Assembly: GCA_910576385.1 (NCBI GenBank)
Contig: CAJTIR010000017.1
Coordinates: 19,339 to 83,338, forward strand
DNA from: Lachnospiraceae bacterium
GTDB lineage: Bacteria > Bacillota > Clostridia > Lachnospirales > Lachnospiraceae
Reading direction: 5' to 3'
Length of the DNA stretch: 64,000 nt
This document shows positions 7,876 to 16,213 of this stretch, one piece after another. The notes beneath the pieces are model-generated. The model worked only from the letters and a program-made list of their open reading frames with translations, did no database searches and had not been told where the DNA came from. The translations under genes were made by a program, and so were the position numbers. Within the stretch, counting starts at the first letter, position 1. Each line of letters opens with the position of its first letter.

Positions 7876-8784
7876 ATGAAGCTTGACCGAATGATTGGGA
7901 TCTTATCCATTTTGTTGCAGCAAGATAAGGTGACAGCTCCCTATCTTGCAGAAAAATTTGAAGTTTCCCGCCGCACCATCAGCCGAGACATTGAAGCGCT
8001 TTGCATGGCGGGCATTCCATTGGTAACAGAACAGGGGAAAAATGGTGGTATTTCCATTATGGAAGGATATAAAATTGACCATACACTGCTCAGTACATCG
8101 GACATGCAGGCGATTTTAGCAGGTCTTAGAAGCTTAGACAGTGTCAGTGGAACCAATCGCTATGCACAGCTTATGGAGAAGCTGTCAGTGGGAGCCTCCA
8201 ATCTGCTTGCAGGAGATACACACATATTAATTGATCTTTCTTCCTGGTATAAAGCCTCTTTATCTCCGAAAATTGAATTACTCCATGATGCAATTCTGTC
8301 TCAGCATAAAGTTTCTTTTACCTATTTTTCACCAGCAGGAGAATCACAGAGAATCCTAGAACCATATGATTTGATTTTTCAGTGGGCCAACTGGTATGTA
8401 TGGGGATGGTGTGCATACAGAGAAGATTTTCGGCTTTTTAAACTGAGACGGATGACAGAATTACAATTGGATGAAACTTTTGAAAAACGTGTGGTTCCGA
8501 TTCCAGATCTCTCTTTTCGTGGAGTATCTTCTGACGTGTATCAAGTGAAGGCTATCATTCAGCAACAATATAAATGGCGTCTGATAGAAGAATACGGTCC
8601 AGAAAGCTTTACCATTCAGCCAGATGGCACATTGCTTTTTTCTTTTGGTTTTGCAGATAAATCCAGTATTGTTGGTTGGATTGTTTCATTTGGAGAAGGT
8701 GCAGAGCTTTTAGAACCGACAGAAGTTCGAAAGGATCTATTGGATTTTGCAGAAGGGATTCGCAAAAAATATTTCAAATCATGA
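7876..8784 (+). CDS. HTH- and WYL-domain transcriptional regulator (YafY family)
   Basis: 302 residues. A DeoR/HTH_11-type winged helix at about 5-60 (LDRMIGILSILLQQDKVTA; SRRTISRDIEALCMAGIPLV) is followed by a WYL domain (LLHDAILSQHKVSFTYF; ILEPYDLIFQWANWYVWGWC) and a WCX-type C-terminal region (SIVGWIVSFGEGAELLEP). Such proteins bind DNA and sense a ligand through the WYL fold. Start ATG 7876 has AGGAGGT seven bases upstream; the earlier in-frame start at 7849 precedes this site. It leads a run with GyrI-like and TfoX-like genes, which it probably controls. Confidence 0.9.
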   Translation: MKLDRMIGILSILLQQDKVTAPYLAEKFEVSRRTISRDIEALCMAGIPLVTEQGKNGGISIMEGYKIDHTLLSTSDMQAILAGLRSLDSVSGTNRYAQLMEKLSVGASNLLAGDTHILIDLSSWYKASLSPKIELLHDAILSQHKVSFTYFSPAGESQRILEPYDLIFQWANWYVWGWCAYREDFRLFKLRRMTELQLDETFEKRVVPIPDLSFRGVSSDVYQVKAIIQQQYKWRLIEEYGPESFTIQPDGTLLFSFGFADKSSIVGWIVSFGEGAELLEPTEVRKDLLDFAEGIRKKYFKS

Positions 8785-8846
8785 CATACAGATGTCTTGT
8801 TTCATTTGTTAGAATTAAGCCATCAAATGAAAGGATGGTTTTAATT

Positions 8847-9308
8847 ATGAAGTATGAAATTGTAAGATTAGAAGAAAAAATTGCTGTTGGAGTATCAGCG
8901 CGGACCAACAATATGTCCCCAGATATGGGAGCTGTGATCGGAGGTTTGTGGAATCGTTTTTACAATGAGGGAATCTATGCCTCTATCCCCGGAAAAGCGG
9001 GGAAAAAAGCGTTGGGGATTTATACAGATTATGCTGGTGACTGGAAAGCAGATTACACAGTGTTTGCTGCCTGTGAGACGACAGCAGAACCACAGGGAGA
9101 CCAGTATAGTATTTGTCGGATTCCGGCTGGCCGCTATGCAAAATTTGTTGTACATGGAGATATGGTCCAGGCAGTTGCCGCAGCATGGCAAAAGATCTGG
9201 CAGATGGATTTGCCCAGAACTTTCCAATGTGATTTTGAGGAATATCAGGATGACTGTATGGACAATGCAGAGATCCATATTTATGTTGGATTGAAAGAGG
9301 AGAATTAG
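8847..9308 (+). CDS. GyrI-like / AraC effector-binding-domain protein
   Basis: 153 residues, a stand-alone small-molecule-binding domain without a DNA-binding part. Typical segments are IVRLEEKIAVGVSARTNN, GGLWNRFYNEGIYASIPGK, the GIYTDY strand, the RIPAGRYAKFVVHG strand and YQDDCMDNAEIHIYVGLK. Start ATG 8847 follows GAAAGGATGG. In WYL-GyrI arrangements these domains are thought to bind cationic or lipophilic ligands; the ligand here is unknown. The following TfoX-like gene starts 2 bases after the stop, so the two are co-translated. Confidence 0.88.
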   Translation: MKYEIVRLEEKIAVGVSARTNNMSPDMGAVIGGLWNRFYNEGIYASIPGKAGKKALGIYTDYAGDWKADYTVFAACETTAEPQGDQYSICRIPAGRYAKFVVHGDMVQAVAAAWQKIWQMDLPRTFQCDFEEYQDDCMDNAEIHIYVGLKEEN

Positions 9309-9310
9309 AT

Positions 9311-9637
9311 ATGGCGTCAAAAATTGAATTTGTGGAATTTGTTGCAGATCAACTGCGGCAGGCTGGAGATATCACTTATAAGAAAATGTTTGGAGAATAT
9401 GGATTATACTGCAATGGAAAGATTTTTGCAGTGATCTGTGAAGATCAGCTTTTTATCAAGATCACCGAGTCGGGGCGTAATTTATGCCCGGAATTGTCTG
9501 AAGCGCCGCCTTATCAGGGTGCAAAAAATTATTTTCTTGTAGAAGATGTCGAAAATCAGCAGTTATTGACAGAGTTAGTGACTGCAACTTGTGAGGAACT
9601 TCCAGAACCAAAACCGAAAAAGAAAAAGAAGGAGTAA
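9311..9637 (+). CDS. TfoX/Sxy N-terminal-domain protein
   Basis: 108 residues. The TfoX N-terminal fold is recognisable from FVEFVADQLRQAGDITYKKM, FGEYGLYCNGKIFAVICEDQ and LFIKIT, ending in a lysine-rich tail (PKPKKKKKE). In gamma-proteobacteria TfoX promotes competence, but short Firmicute homologues of this type are uncharacterised and I infer no competence role. It is packed between two GyrI-like genes. Confidence 0.85.
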   Translation: MASKIEFVEFVADQLRQAGDITYKKMFGEYGLYCNGKIFAVICEDQLFIKITESGRNLCPELSEAPPYQGAKNYFLVEDVENQQLLTELVTATCEELPEPKPKKKKKE

Positions 9638-9640
9638 TGC

Positions 9641-10273
9641 ATGGCATTTGACTATAAAAAAGAGTATAAAGAATTTTACTTGCCAAAGAACAAACCAGAA
9701 TTGGTGACGGTGCCGCCGATGAATTTTATCGCTGTTCGCGGCAAAGGGGATCCCAATGAGGAAGATGGTGCATACAAACAGTCTATCGGTTTGCTTTATG
9801 GGATTGCCTATACAATTAAAATGAGCAAGAAAGGCAGTCATCAAATGAAGGGATATTTTGACTATGTAGTTCCCCCCTTGGAGGGGCTTTGGTGGCAGGA
9901 GGGTATCAAAGGAGTCGATTATGCGCACAAAGAGAATTTTATGTGGATTTCTATGATTCGTCTGCCAGAATTTGTCACAAAACATGAGTTTGACTGGGCA
10001 GTTTCAGAAGCCACAGCAAAGAAAAAAACTGATTTTTCTAAGGTAGAGTTTTTTACTTATGAGGAAGGGCTTTGTGTACAATGTATGCATATTGGTCTCT
10101 ATGACGATGAACCTGCAACCATAGAGGCTATGGATGCCTTTGCAGAAGCGAAGGGATATTTGCCAGATATGGCCAGTGGCCGCTATCACCATGAAATTTA
10201 TTTGAGTGATGTAAGAAAGTGTAAACCAGAGAATTTAAAAACAGTAATTCGACATCCACTGAAAATCAGCTAA
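9641..10273 (+). CDS. GyrI-like domain protein, long form
   Basis: 210 residues, matching the longer GyrI-like family: FDYKKEYKEFYLPKNKPELV at the N-terminus, NFIAVRGKGDPN, GLLYGIAYTIKMSKKG, VVPPLEGLWW, and a C-terminal YHHEIYLSDVRKCKPENLKT. It starts 4 bases after the preceding stop with GAAGGAG upstream, and is last in the run begun by the WYL regulator. It probably binds a small molecule; some family members are reported to hydrolyse cyclopropanoid compounds, which cannot be judged here. Confidence 0.9.
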   Translation: MAFDYKKEYKEFYLPKNKPELVTVPPMNFIAVRGKGDPNEEDGAYKQSIGLLYGIAYTIKMSKKGSHQMKGYFDYVVPPLEGLWWQEGIKGVDYAHKENFMWISMIRLPEFVTKHEFDWAVSEATAKKKTDFSKVEFFTYEEGLCVQCMHIGLYDDEPATIEAMDAFAEAKGYLPDMASGRYHHEIYLSDVRKCKPENLKTVIRHPLKIS

Positions 10274-10307
10274 TACCTTCGGATCATATTGTCATATGAA
10301 GAATCGA

Positions 10308-10329
10308 GTGTCAAAAGTGCCTTTGACAC
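10308..10329. terminator. Small hairpin after the GyrI-like operon
   Basis: GTGTCAAA (10308-10315) pairs with TTTGACAC (10322-10329) around a six-base loop; no T-run follows. A second inverted repeat, AATAGATATTCA (10381-10392) with TGAATATCTATT (10420-10431), lies between the convergent genes and could serve both directions. Confidence 0.5.
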
Positions 10330-10451
10330 CCAAATCATAGGAAGGACAAAAGATAGAAAATATGTAATTACTCTTATGAAAATAGATATTCATCCCTTTA
10401 CAAATAAGTTTGGAAGGTTTGAATATCTATTCTGATGTGGTTCTAATTATC

Positions 10452-11690
10452 TTAAAATTTTTTGAAAATATTTCTTGTACTTATGGCAATCAACAATGAT
10501 ATTGTACCAGAAAATAAAACAACAGCATATTCAAATCCTTTACTAATTTCGAATAAGACACCATATAATGCGTTGCCTAATGGTTGTGCGCACATGGAAA
10601 CAGTAAGGATGACGGCAATTACTTTTCCAATTAAATTTTGCGGAGTCTCTCTCTGAATAAAAGACATCATTTGCACGACAAAAATGGTGGAACAAACCAT
10701 AATGATAAAACAGCATATGGTGATCACTATATAATTTATCATTCCAGAGGAAAAGAGCAACAGTGAAGCAGCAATTGGAAATACGCTGATGGCGCAAGCT
10801 ATAATCAGATTTCCAGATTTTTGAATGGAGAGTTTGTTTGAAAAAATGCCTGCACAGATGCCTCCTGTCAATCCTCCCGCTGCCAATGCCCCTTCTGCAA
10901 AACCATAGAGTTTATTTGCCTGCGTTGCTCTTAAATCCAGTACCTCAGTCATCAGATATGGCAATGCGACAATAATCATTGCTGCTAAAAACAGGTTGAT
11001 TCCACATATTACCAGCAGAGTTTTTCCGATGACAGGATTGTCTCGGCGAATAAACCAAATGCTTTCGGCAAAATCCCTTTTTGCCATCTCCCAGATACCG
11101 CCTTCTGAATTTTGCTTTTGAAAGGGGATTTTAATAAAAAGTTCCATCACTGCAGATACAAAGAAGCAAATCATACAGATCCAAAGAACTGGTTTTAGGC
11201 CATATGTACTATATAAAATACCTCCAAGTACCGGACCAATCAAGGATGCAAAAGAAGTGATCGTATTGATTATAGAATTTGCCGCCATAATATGATCCTG
11301 ATGTACCAATGCAGGTATACTAGCCTGTACAGATGGCTGATATGCACCGGCAATTCCATAGAGAAGCATCAATGTAGCTGTCAACAGGACAATGAGATTT
11401 ATTCCATTCATAAGCACAGAAAATGTCAAGATAACCAATGCTGTAAAGAAATCCAAGATAACCATTACATTTCTTTTATTTACCCTGTCTGCAATAATGC
11501 CGCCAATAGGAGAGAGCAGAATAGAGGGTAGAAAGGCACATGCTGTAACAGTTCCATATAGTGCGGAAGAACCTGTGAGGTTTAATAAGTATAAGGGCAA
11601 TGCAAATCGTAATGTGGCATTTCCGAACAAAGAGATGATCTGTCCAATGACAACTAAAATAAAATCTTTTGAAAATAATTTATGATTCAT
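10452..11690 (-). CDS. Major facilitator superfamily exporter
   Basis: 412 residues with about 12 hydrophobic helices. The N-terminal half has the loop 2-3 motif GGIIADRVNKRNVMV and the start is KDFILVVIGQIISLFGNATL, typical of the MFS_3/enterobactin-exporter-like efflux branch. It likely exports a drug or peptide by proton antiport. The start is 3 bases after the ABC permease stop, so it is the last gene of the TetR-ABC-MFS operon. Confidence 0.88.
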   Translation of the reverse strand: MNHKLFSKDFILVVIGQIISLFGNATLRFALPLYLLNLTGSSALYGTVTACAFLPSILLSPIGGIIADRVNKRNVMVILDFFTALVILTFSVLMNGINLIVLLTATLMLLYGIAGAYQPSVQASIPALVHQDHIMAANSIINTITSFASLIGPVLGGILYSTYGLKPVLWICMICFFVSAVMELFIKIPFQKQNSEGGIWEMAKRDFAESIWFIRRDNPVIGKTLLVICGINLFLAAMIIVALPYLMTEVLDLRATQANKLYGFAEGALAAGGLTGGICAGIFSNKLSIQKSGNLIIACAISVFPIAASLLLFSSGMINYIVITICCFIIMVCSTIFVVQMMSFIQRETPQNLIGKVIAVILTVSMCAQPLGNALYGVLFEISKGFEYAVVLFSGTISLLIAISTRNIFKKF

Positions 11691-11693
11691 ATA

Positions 11694-12413
11694 TTAAACC
11701 TCCAATTTTTCTATTTCTTTGGTCAGAATATGGTATAGAAAATGAGCAATCATAACGAAAATGACACTCATGGCCAGCATAATCCAAAGTATATGGTTTG
11801 GATAAGCTGCAATAAGGTTGGTTGTACTACAGACAACAATCAGAGAACATACAATAGTGGCAATTACGGAACGTTTTTTCCACCCGCAGACAACAGAAAT
11901 AATACCAACTGCGGAAGATAAAATACCCATCAATATACTTGAAAACAGGACAAATAGAGCAAAATGTTCCGTATTCATCTTGGGCATAATGTGAAAGATT
12001 TGTGCTGTAAGAAACATCAGAATTACCACCAATAGATTACTGATACATGCAGAAATAGCTGTGATTGCACAAACAATGATACATTTTGTTTTCAGTATGG
12101 ATTTTCGATTGATAGGATAACTCAATAAAATAACTGCATTTTTCTCACAATATTCGTTGATAATTACTTTTGCTGCGATCACTGCTGAAAAAATACTGAA
12201 GCAGGCAAAGGATAATGCAGTCGTTAATGCTAGTAGCCCCTCCCAATTTGCAAACAAATCTTCCTCATCAAATGTGCCGCTTGCTCCCATTTCAAATTGA
12301 AAAATAATGAGAAATAAAACACCAAGTGCCAATAAACTGGCAAATATGCCTGCTATTGCCCAAAGATAAGTAGATAACTTTATTTTTAACAATTCCAATT
12401 TGAATAAATTCAT
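11694..12413 (-). CDS. ABC-2-type transporter permease
   Basis: 239 residues with six predicted hydrophobic helices. The N-terminus MNLFKLELLKIKLSTYLW and the segment INEYCEKNAVILLSYPINRK are typical of lantibiotic-immunity/BcrB-like permeases. The start overlaps the ATPase stop by four bases (ATGA type), so the pair forms one transporter. Likely role: export of, or immunity to, an antimicrobial peptide or drug; the substrate cannot be told from sequence. Confidence 0.85.
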   Translation of the reverse strand: MNLFKLELLKIKLSTYLWAIAGIFASLLALGVLFLIIFQFEMGASGTFDEEDLFANWEGLLALTTALSFACFSIFSAVIAAKVIINEYCEKNAVILLSYPINRKSILKTKCIIVCAITAISACISNLLVVILMFLTAQIFHIMPKMNTEHFALFVLFSSILMGILSSAVGIISVVCGWKKRSVIATIVCSLIVVCSTTNLIAAYPNHILWIMLAMSVIFVMIAHFLYHILTKEIEKLEV

Positions 12414-13123
12414 TTTGATCCTCCTCTCATAAGTTCAATTACATAATCTTCAAAATGTGCTCCATATTCAGATGTCTTTTCTGCTACTTCAAATTCTTGT
12501 GTAATATATCCTCCTGAAAGAATACCTATTCGGTCTGCGGTGTTACGAATTTCTCCAATAATATGGCTTGACAATAAAATGGACATTCCTTGATCTGTCA
12601 AATTTCTCATCAATTCACGCAATTCTGTAACCGCAATTGGGTCAAGGCCATTCAAAGGTTCATCCAAAATCAATAATTTAGGCTGATGGATGATTGCCCT
12701 TGCCAGTCCAAGTCTTTGTTTCATGCCAAGTGAATATTGAGAGATCGGTTTATGATTTACATTATTTAATCCTACCAAATGTAATGTCTCAGCTATGTTA
12801 GCAGTTTTTTGCATATAACACAAGTGCATAGATAGAAGTTCAGTGGCATTGAGATGTTCATAGAATATTGGTGTTTCAATTACGCTGCCAACATCGGATA
12901 AATATTCTGGGTGATTGCCTGCTTCTTCTCCCAAAACATAAATAGTTCCGCTGTCAATTTGTTGTAATCCAAGTATCATTTTCATCAAGGTAGTTTTTCC
13001 AGCGCCATTGATTCCTAATAGTCCGTATATCTCTCCCTCGTAAATTTGAAAACTGCAGTGTTGAATTACTTGTGTTTCCTGATAACTTTTGGCAACAGAA
13101 TTTACAGTGACAATTGTTTTCAT
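12410..13123 (-). CDS. ABC transporter ATP-binding protein (BcrA/lantibiotic-immunity type)
   Basis: 237 residues. Walker A GINGAGKTTLMKM, the Q-loop region, signature YSLGMKQRLGLARAI, Walker B LLILDEPLNGLDP and the switch His (LLSSHI) are all present, so it should hydrolyse ATP. Start ATG 13123 (MKTIVTVN) has AAAGGAG seven bases upstream; the longer frame to 13144 lacks a site. Partner permease is the overlapping gene at 11694-12413. Confidence 0.9.
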   Translation of the reverse strand: MKTIVTVNSVAKSYQETQVIQHCSFQIYEGEIYGLLGINGAGKTTLMKMILGLQQIDSGTIYVLGEEAGNHPEYLSDVGSVIETPIFYEHLNATELLSMHLCYMQKTANIAETLHLVGLNNVNHKPISQYSLGMKQRLGLARAIIHQPKLLILDEPLNGLDPIAVTELRELMRNLTDQGMSILLSSHIIGEIRNTADRIGILSGGYITQEFEVAEKTSEYGAHFEDYVIELMRGGSK

Positions 13124-13225
13124 GATTTCTCCTTTCTTTTTCAAACCGCATGACGGTATGTATATAATTTAAAATTTTTCTGCCCATTTACAGGGCAGAG
13201 TATATGGATAGATCAAGGACTTGTA

Positions 13226-13879
13226 TTATTTGTTCTTTTGATAGATAGATGTCAGTTCCTGTAATCTTTCTAAGAGTTCATTGTCTATCAGATTTAGTCC
13301 AAAACCTTGCAGCATCTGGTCAAACACCATAAATTTACGGTAGGATTCTTCCACGGAACTATCAAATATCATCGGATTCATCCAGACATTTGCTACCAGT
13401 ATAATTAATTCTGCCAGTTGTTCTGGATATTCTGTTTCAATAGAACCATCGGAGACGCCCTGTTGGATAATTGGAAAAATATAATTTGGCGCCGCTTCTT
13501 CGATTGTATCATGCAATAGGCTGAAAAGAAGTTTTGGATTATTATGAAAATCTGGGGCCACAGTAAAAATATCATTTTGCACAGGCCGGCAGATGGATGC
13601 TTTAAAAATAGTTTTCAGTTTCTCTTTGCCGCTAAGATCAGTGCGGTCACGAATCTGTGCAAGCAATTGATTCGAATCTGCGGTAATCCTGTCTGTGACA
13701 GCAACCAAAATATCTTCTTTTGATTTAAAATGATGATAAATTGCGCCTTTACTGAGTCCATCCAAATGATCAATAATATCCTGGATGGAAGTATGTTCAT
13801 ATCCTTTCTCCATAAACAGACGAAAAGCAACATCCAATATTAAATTAACAGTTTTTTCTGGATGTTTATTTCTTGCCAT
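13226..13879 (-). CDS. TetR-family repressor
   Basis: 217 residues. N-terminal TetR helix-turn-helix: KTVNLILDVAFRLFMEKGYE, then TSIQDIIDHLDGLSKGAIYH and HFKSKEDILVAV. The C-terminal ligand domain is divergent. Start ATG 13879 (MARNKHPEK) has AGGAGGT nine bases upstream; the longer frame starting at 13906 would put the site inside the gene. It is the first gene upstream of the ABC/MFS transporter genes in the same direction, and a palindromic operator lies just upstream, indicating autoregulation and control of the exporters. Confidence 0.9.
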   Translation of the reverse strand: MARNKHPEKTVNLILDVAFRLFMEKGYEHTSIQDIIDHLDGLSKGAIYHHFKSKEDILVAVTDRITADSNQLLAQIRDRTDLSGKEKLKTIFKASICRPVQNDIFTVAPDFHNNPKLLFSLLHDTIEEAAPNYIFPIIQQGVSDGSIETEYPEQLAELIILVANVWMNPMIFDSSVEESYRKFMVFDQMLQGFGLNLIDNELLERLQELTSIYQKNK

Positions 13880-13902
13880 TGTCTCTGCACCTCCTAAACC
13901 GA

Positions 13903-13943
13903 CCAATAGTATGTATGGAGTTTAACATACTATTAGTATGTTT
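13903..13943 (-). promoter_or_regulatory. Probable TetR operator
   Basis: Perfect palindromic arms ACATACT (13925-13931) and AGTATGT (13935-13941) surround a short centre. A second, weaker AATAGTATGTATGG lies at 13905-13918. The spacing upstream of the repressor start fits autoregulation. Confidence 0.7.
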
Positions 13944-13959
13944 GTCAAGGAATCCTGAA

Positions 13960-13980
13960 TAGTTATGTTTATAACTATAT
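13960..13980. repeat. Short inverted repeat containing the GAATAGTTAT end motif
   Basis: CCTGAATAGTTATG resembles the right end of the TAACTATT repeat family (see 38030-38198). It is followed directly by ATAACTAT, so AATAGTTAT-GTTT-ATAACTAT is a perfect hairpin. It may be a solo end or back-to-back ends. Confidence 0.45.
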
Positions 13981-14127
13981 CTGTTCTAGAACAAATAGAA
14001 CAAAAGCTCTAATTAATAAATGCGTACTCTTATATTTATTGGAATATCATCCATTAATATTGATACAATTACTTTTCATCAATAAGCCACACCACTTTCT
14101 CCCCTCTTTGTAAATAAATATTTATAA

Positions 14128-14289
14128 ATGAACAAAAAAGTGATAAAATGGTTTTTGATAAAAAGAAATTATTCTGCACAAATACAGCCAGGTGTATCTG
14201 TTACAAAAGAATTTGATTTTTATGGGAAGGAGAGATATGACCAGTTTGAAGTGTATTATTTTGGAAGAAGATTTATTGATGTATTCTAA
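14128..14289 (+). CDS. Possible 53-residue small protein or gene fragment
   Basis: ATG 14128 to TAA 14287-14289 encodes a product with MNKKVIKWFLIKRNYSAQIQ at its start and QFEVYYFGRRFIDVF at its end. It has coding-like alternation of charged and aromatic residues. No clear ribosome-binding site precedes it. An alternative 28-residue frame (14237-14323, MTSLKCIILEEDLLMY...) has GAAGGAGAG upstream and resembles the start of a response regulator. They overlap, so at most one is real. The rest of 13980-14350 shows only AT-rich DNA. Confidence 0.3.
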   Translation: MNKKVIKWFLIKRNYSAQIQPGVSVTKEFDFYGKERYDQFEVYYFGRRFIDVF

Positions 14290-14350
14290 TTCAAGATATC
14301 TGCTGGAAAAGTTGAGTGATTAAAGAACAAAATCTGAGAGGAGAATTGTT

Positions 14351-16213
14351 GTGGTATCATTAGCCTTAAATGATGAAATTTTAATGTCTGTTGATAAGCC
14401 TGCGCGCTATATCGGCAATGAAGTAAATATGGTACGAAAACATCCAGAAAATGTGGCCATTCGTTTTGCAATGTGTTTTCCAGATGTATATGAAATTGGT
14501 ATGTCCCATCTGGGTATTCAGATTTTATATGATATGTTTAATCAGAGGGAAGATGTCTACTGTGAACGCGTCTATTCTCCCTGGATGGATTTGCATCATA
14601 TTTTGAAGGAAAAGAAAATCCCTCTATTTACACTAGAAACACAATCCCCTGTAAAAGATATGGATTTCTTAGGGATTACGATTCAATATGAAATGTGTTA
14701 TACCAATATCCTTCAAATATTGGATTTAAGCCAGATTCCTTTGTTTGCAGAGGAGCGCACAGAGGCCGACCCCATTGTAATTGGAGGAGGGCCCTGCACT
14801 TATAATCCAGAACCCCTGGCCGATTTTTTTGATCTATTTTATATCGGTGAAGGAGAGACACAGTACAATGCATTGTTTGATCTCTATCAGTCTATACAAA
14901 AACAGGGCGGTACAAGACAGGAGTTTTTACGGGCAGCTTGTAAATTACCAGGGATTTATGTTCCGTCTCTATACGAAGTCACCTATCAGGAAGACGGAAC
15001 AATCGCCGCTTTTACTCCTAAATATCAAGATGTGCCTGAAAAAGTCCGCAAGGAGATTCAGACAGACTTGACAGATGCCCCTTATCCACGTAATCCATTG
15101 GTGCCATTCATTAAAGTGACACAAGATCGGGTAGTGTTAGAAATTCAACGTGGCTGTATTCGCGGCTGCCGTTTCTGTCAGGCAGGCATGATTTACCGTC
15201 CCACCAGAGAGCGTGATGTAGATATGTTAAAAGACTGTGCCAGACAAATGCTTGAGCATACTGGGCATGAAGAGATTTCTTTGAGTTCTTTAAGTTCCAG
15301 CGATTACAGCCAGCTCTCAGAATTAATCCAATACCTCATGGATTTCAAGGAAAAGGGCGTCAATATTTCTCTGCCCTCTCTGCGCATTGATGCTTTTTCT
15401 CTGGATGTGATGAGTAAAGTACAAGATGTTCGAAAGAGCAGTCTTACTTTTGCACCAGAAGCCGGTTCTCAACGCCTGAGGAATGTCATCAATAAAGGAC
15501 TGACAGAAGATGTGATTTTAAATGGGGCGGGCTTGGCGTTTGAAGGCGGCTGGCAGAAGGTAAAGCTTTACTTTATGTTAGGTCTGCCTTCGGAGACGGA
15601 GGAGGATATGCGTGAAATTCCGCGGCTGGCCGATAAGATTGCCCGTTGTTACTATGAGATTCCCAAAGATCGTCGAAATGGAAAATGTCAGATCACAATC
15701 AGCACCTCTTTTTTTGTGCCAAAACCTTTTACCCCTCTGCAGTGGGTTCCGATGTGCACCAAGGAAGAGTATCTGGCCAGAGCCAGAGTAGTAAATGAGG
15801 AGATGAAGGCACAGTTAAACCGCAAGAGTTTAAAGTATAACTGGCATGAAGCGGATGTCACAGTGTTAGAGGGCGTATTTGCACGAGGAGACCGGCGTGT
15901 GGGACAAGTTCTTTTGAAAGCGTACGAGAAAGGCTGTATGTTTGATGCCTGGACAGAGGCCTTTGACAATCAGAAATGGATGGATGCTTTTGAGGAATGT
16001 GGAGTTTCCATTGATTTTTATAATTTGCGCACTAGAAGTCTGGATGAGGTGCTGCCCTGGGATTTTATTGACTGTGGCGTATCAAAAGAATTTTTTATAA
16101 GGGAATGGAAGCGTGCCCAGGAGGAAACCATTACTTCTAATTGCAGACAGCAGTGTAATGGCTGTGGTGCCGCTCAATTCCAAGGAGGTGTTTGTCTTGA
16201 ATATCAGAATTAA
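14351..16213 (+). CDS. B12-binding-type radical SAM protein (TIGR03960 family)
   Basis: 620 residues. The N-terminal part is a cobalamin-binding-like Rossmann region (NVAIRFAMCFPDVYEIGMSH; VIGGGPCTYNPEPLADF). The radical SAM core carries the 4Fe-4S cluster motif CIRGCRFCQ (about residue 270) with ISLSSLSSSDY and FAPEAGSQRLRNVINKG. A C-terminal cysteine-rich end reads CRQQCNGCGAAQF. Start GTG 14351 follows GAGGAGAA. The adjacent DUF2344 gene overlaps its end by 17 bases, and the family pair is often a single fused protein. It sits upstream of rng and rplU as in other Clostridia; a tRNA or ribosome modification role has been proposed but is unproven. Confidence 0.92.
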   Translation: MVSLALNDEILMSVDKPARYIGNEVNMVRKHPENVAIRFAMCFPDVYEIGMSHLGIQILYDMFNQREDVYCERVYSPWMDLHHILKEKKIPLFTLETQSPVKDMDFLGITIQYEMCYTNILQILDLSQIPLFAEERTEADPIVIGGGPCTYNPEPLADFFDLFYIGEGETQYNALFDLYQSIQKQGGTRQEFLRAACKLPGIYVPSLYEVTYQEDGTIAAFTPKYQDVPEKVRKEIQTDLTDAPYPRNPLVPFIKVTQDRVVLEIQRGCIRGCRFCQAGMIYRPTRERDVDMLKDCARQMLEHTGHEEISLSSLSSSDYSQLSELIQYLMDFKEKGVNISLPSLRIDAFSLDVMSKVQDVRKSSLTFAPEAGSQRLRNVINKGLTEDVILNGAGLAFEGGWQKVKLYFMLGLPSETEEDMREIPRLADKIARCYYEIPKDRRNGKCQITISTSFFVPKPFTPLQWVPMCTKEEYLARARVVNEEMKAQLNRKSLKYNWHEADVTVLEGVFARGDRRVGQVLLKAYEKGCMFDAWTEAFDNQKWMDAFEECGVSIDFYNLRTRSLDEVLPWDFIDCGVSKEFFIREWKRAQEETITSNCRQQCNGCGAAQFQGGVCLEYQN

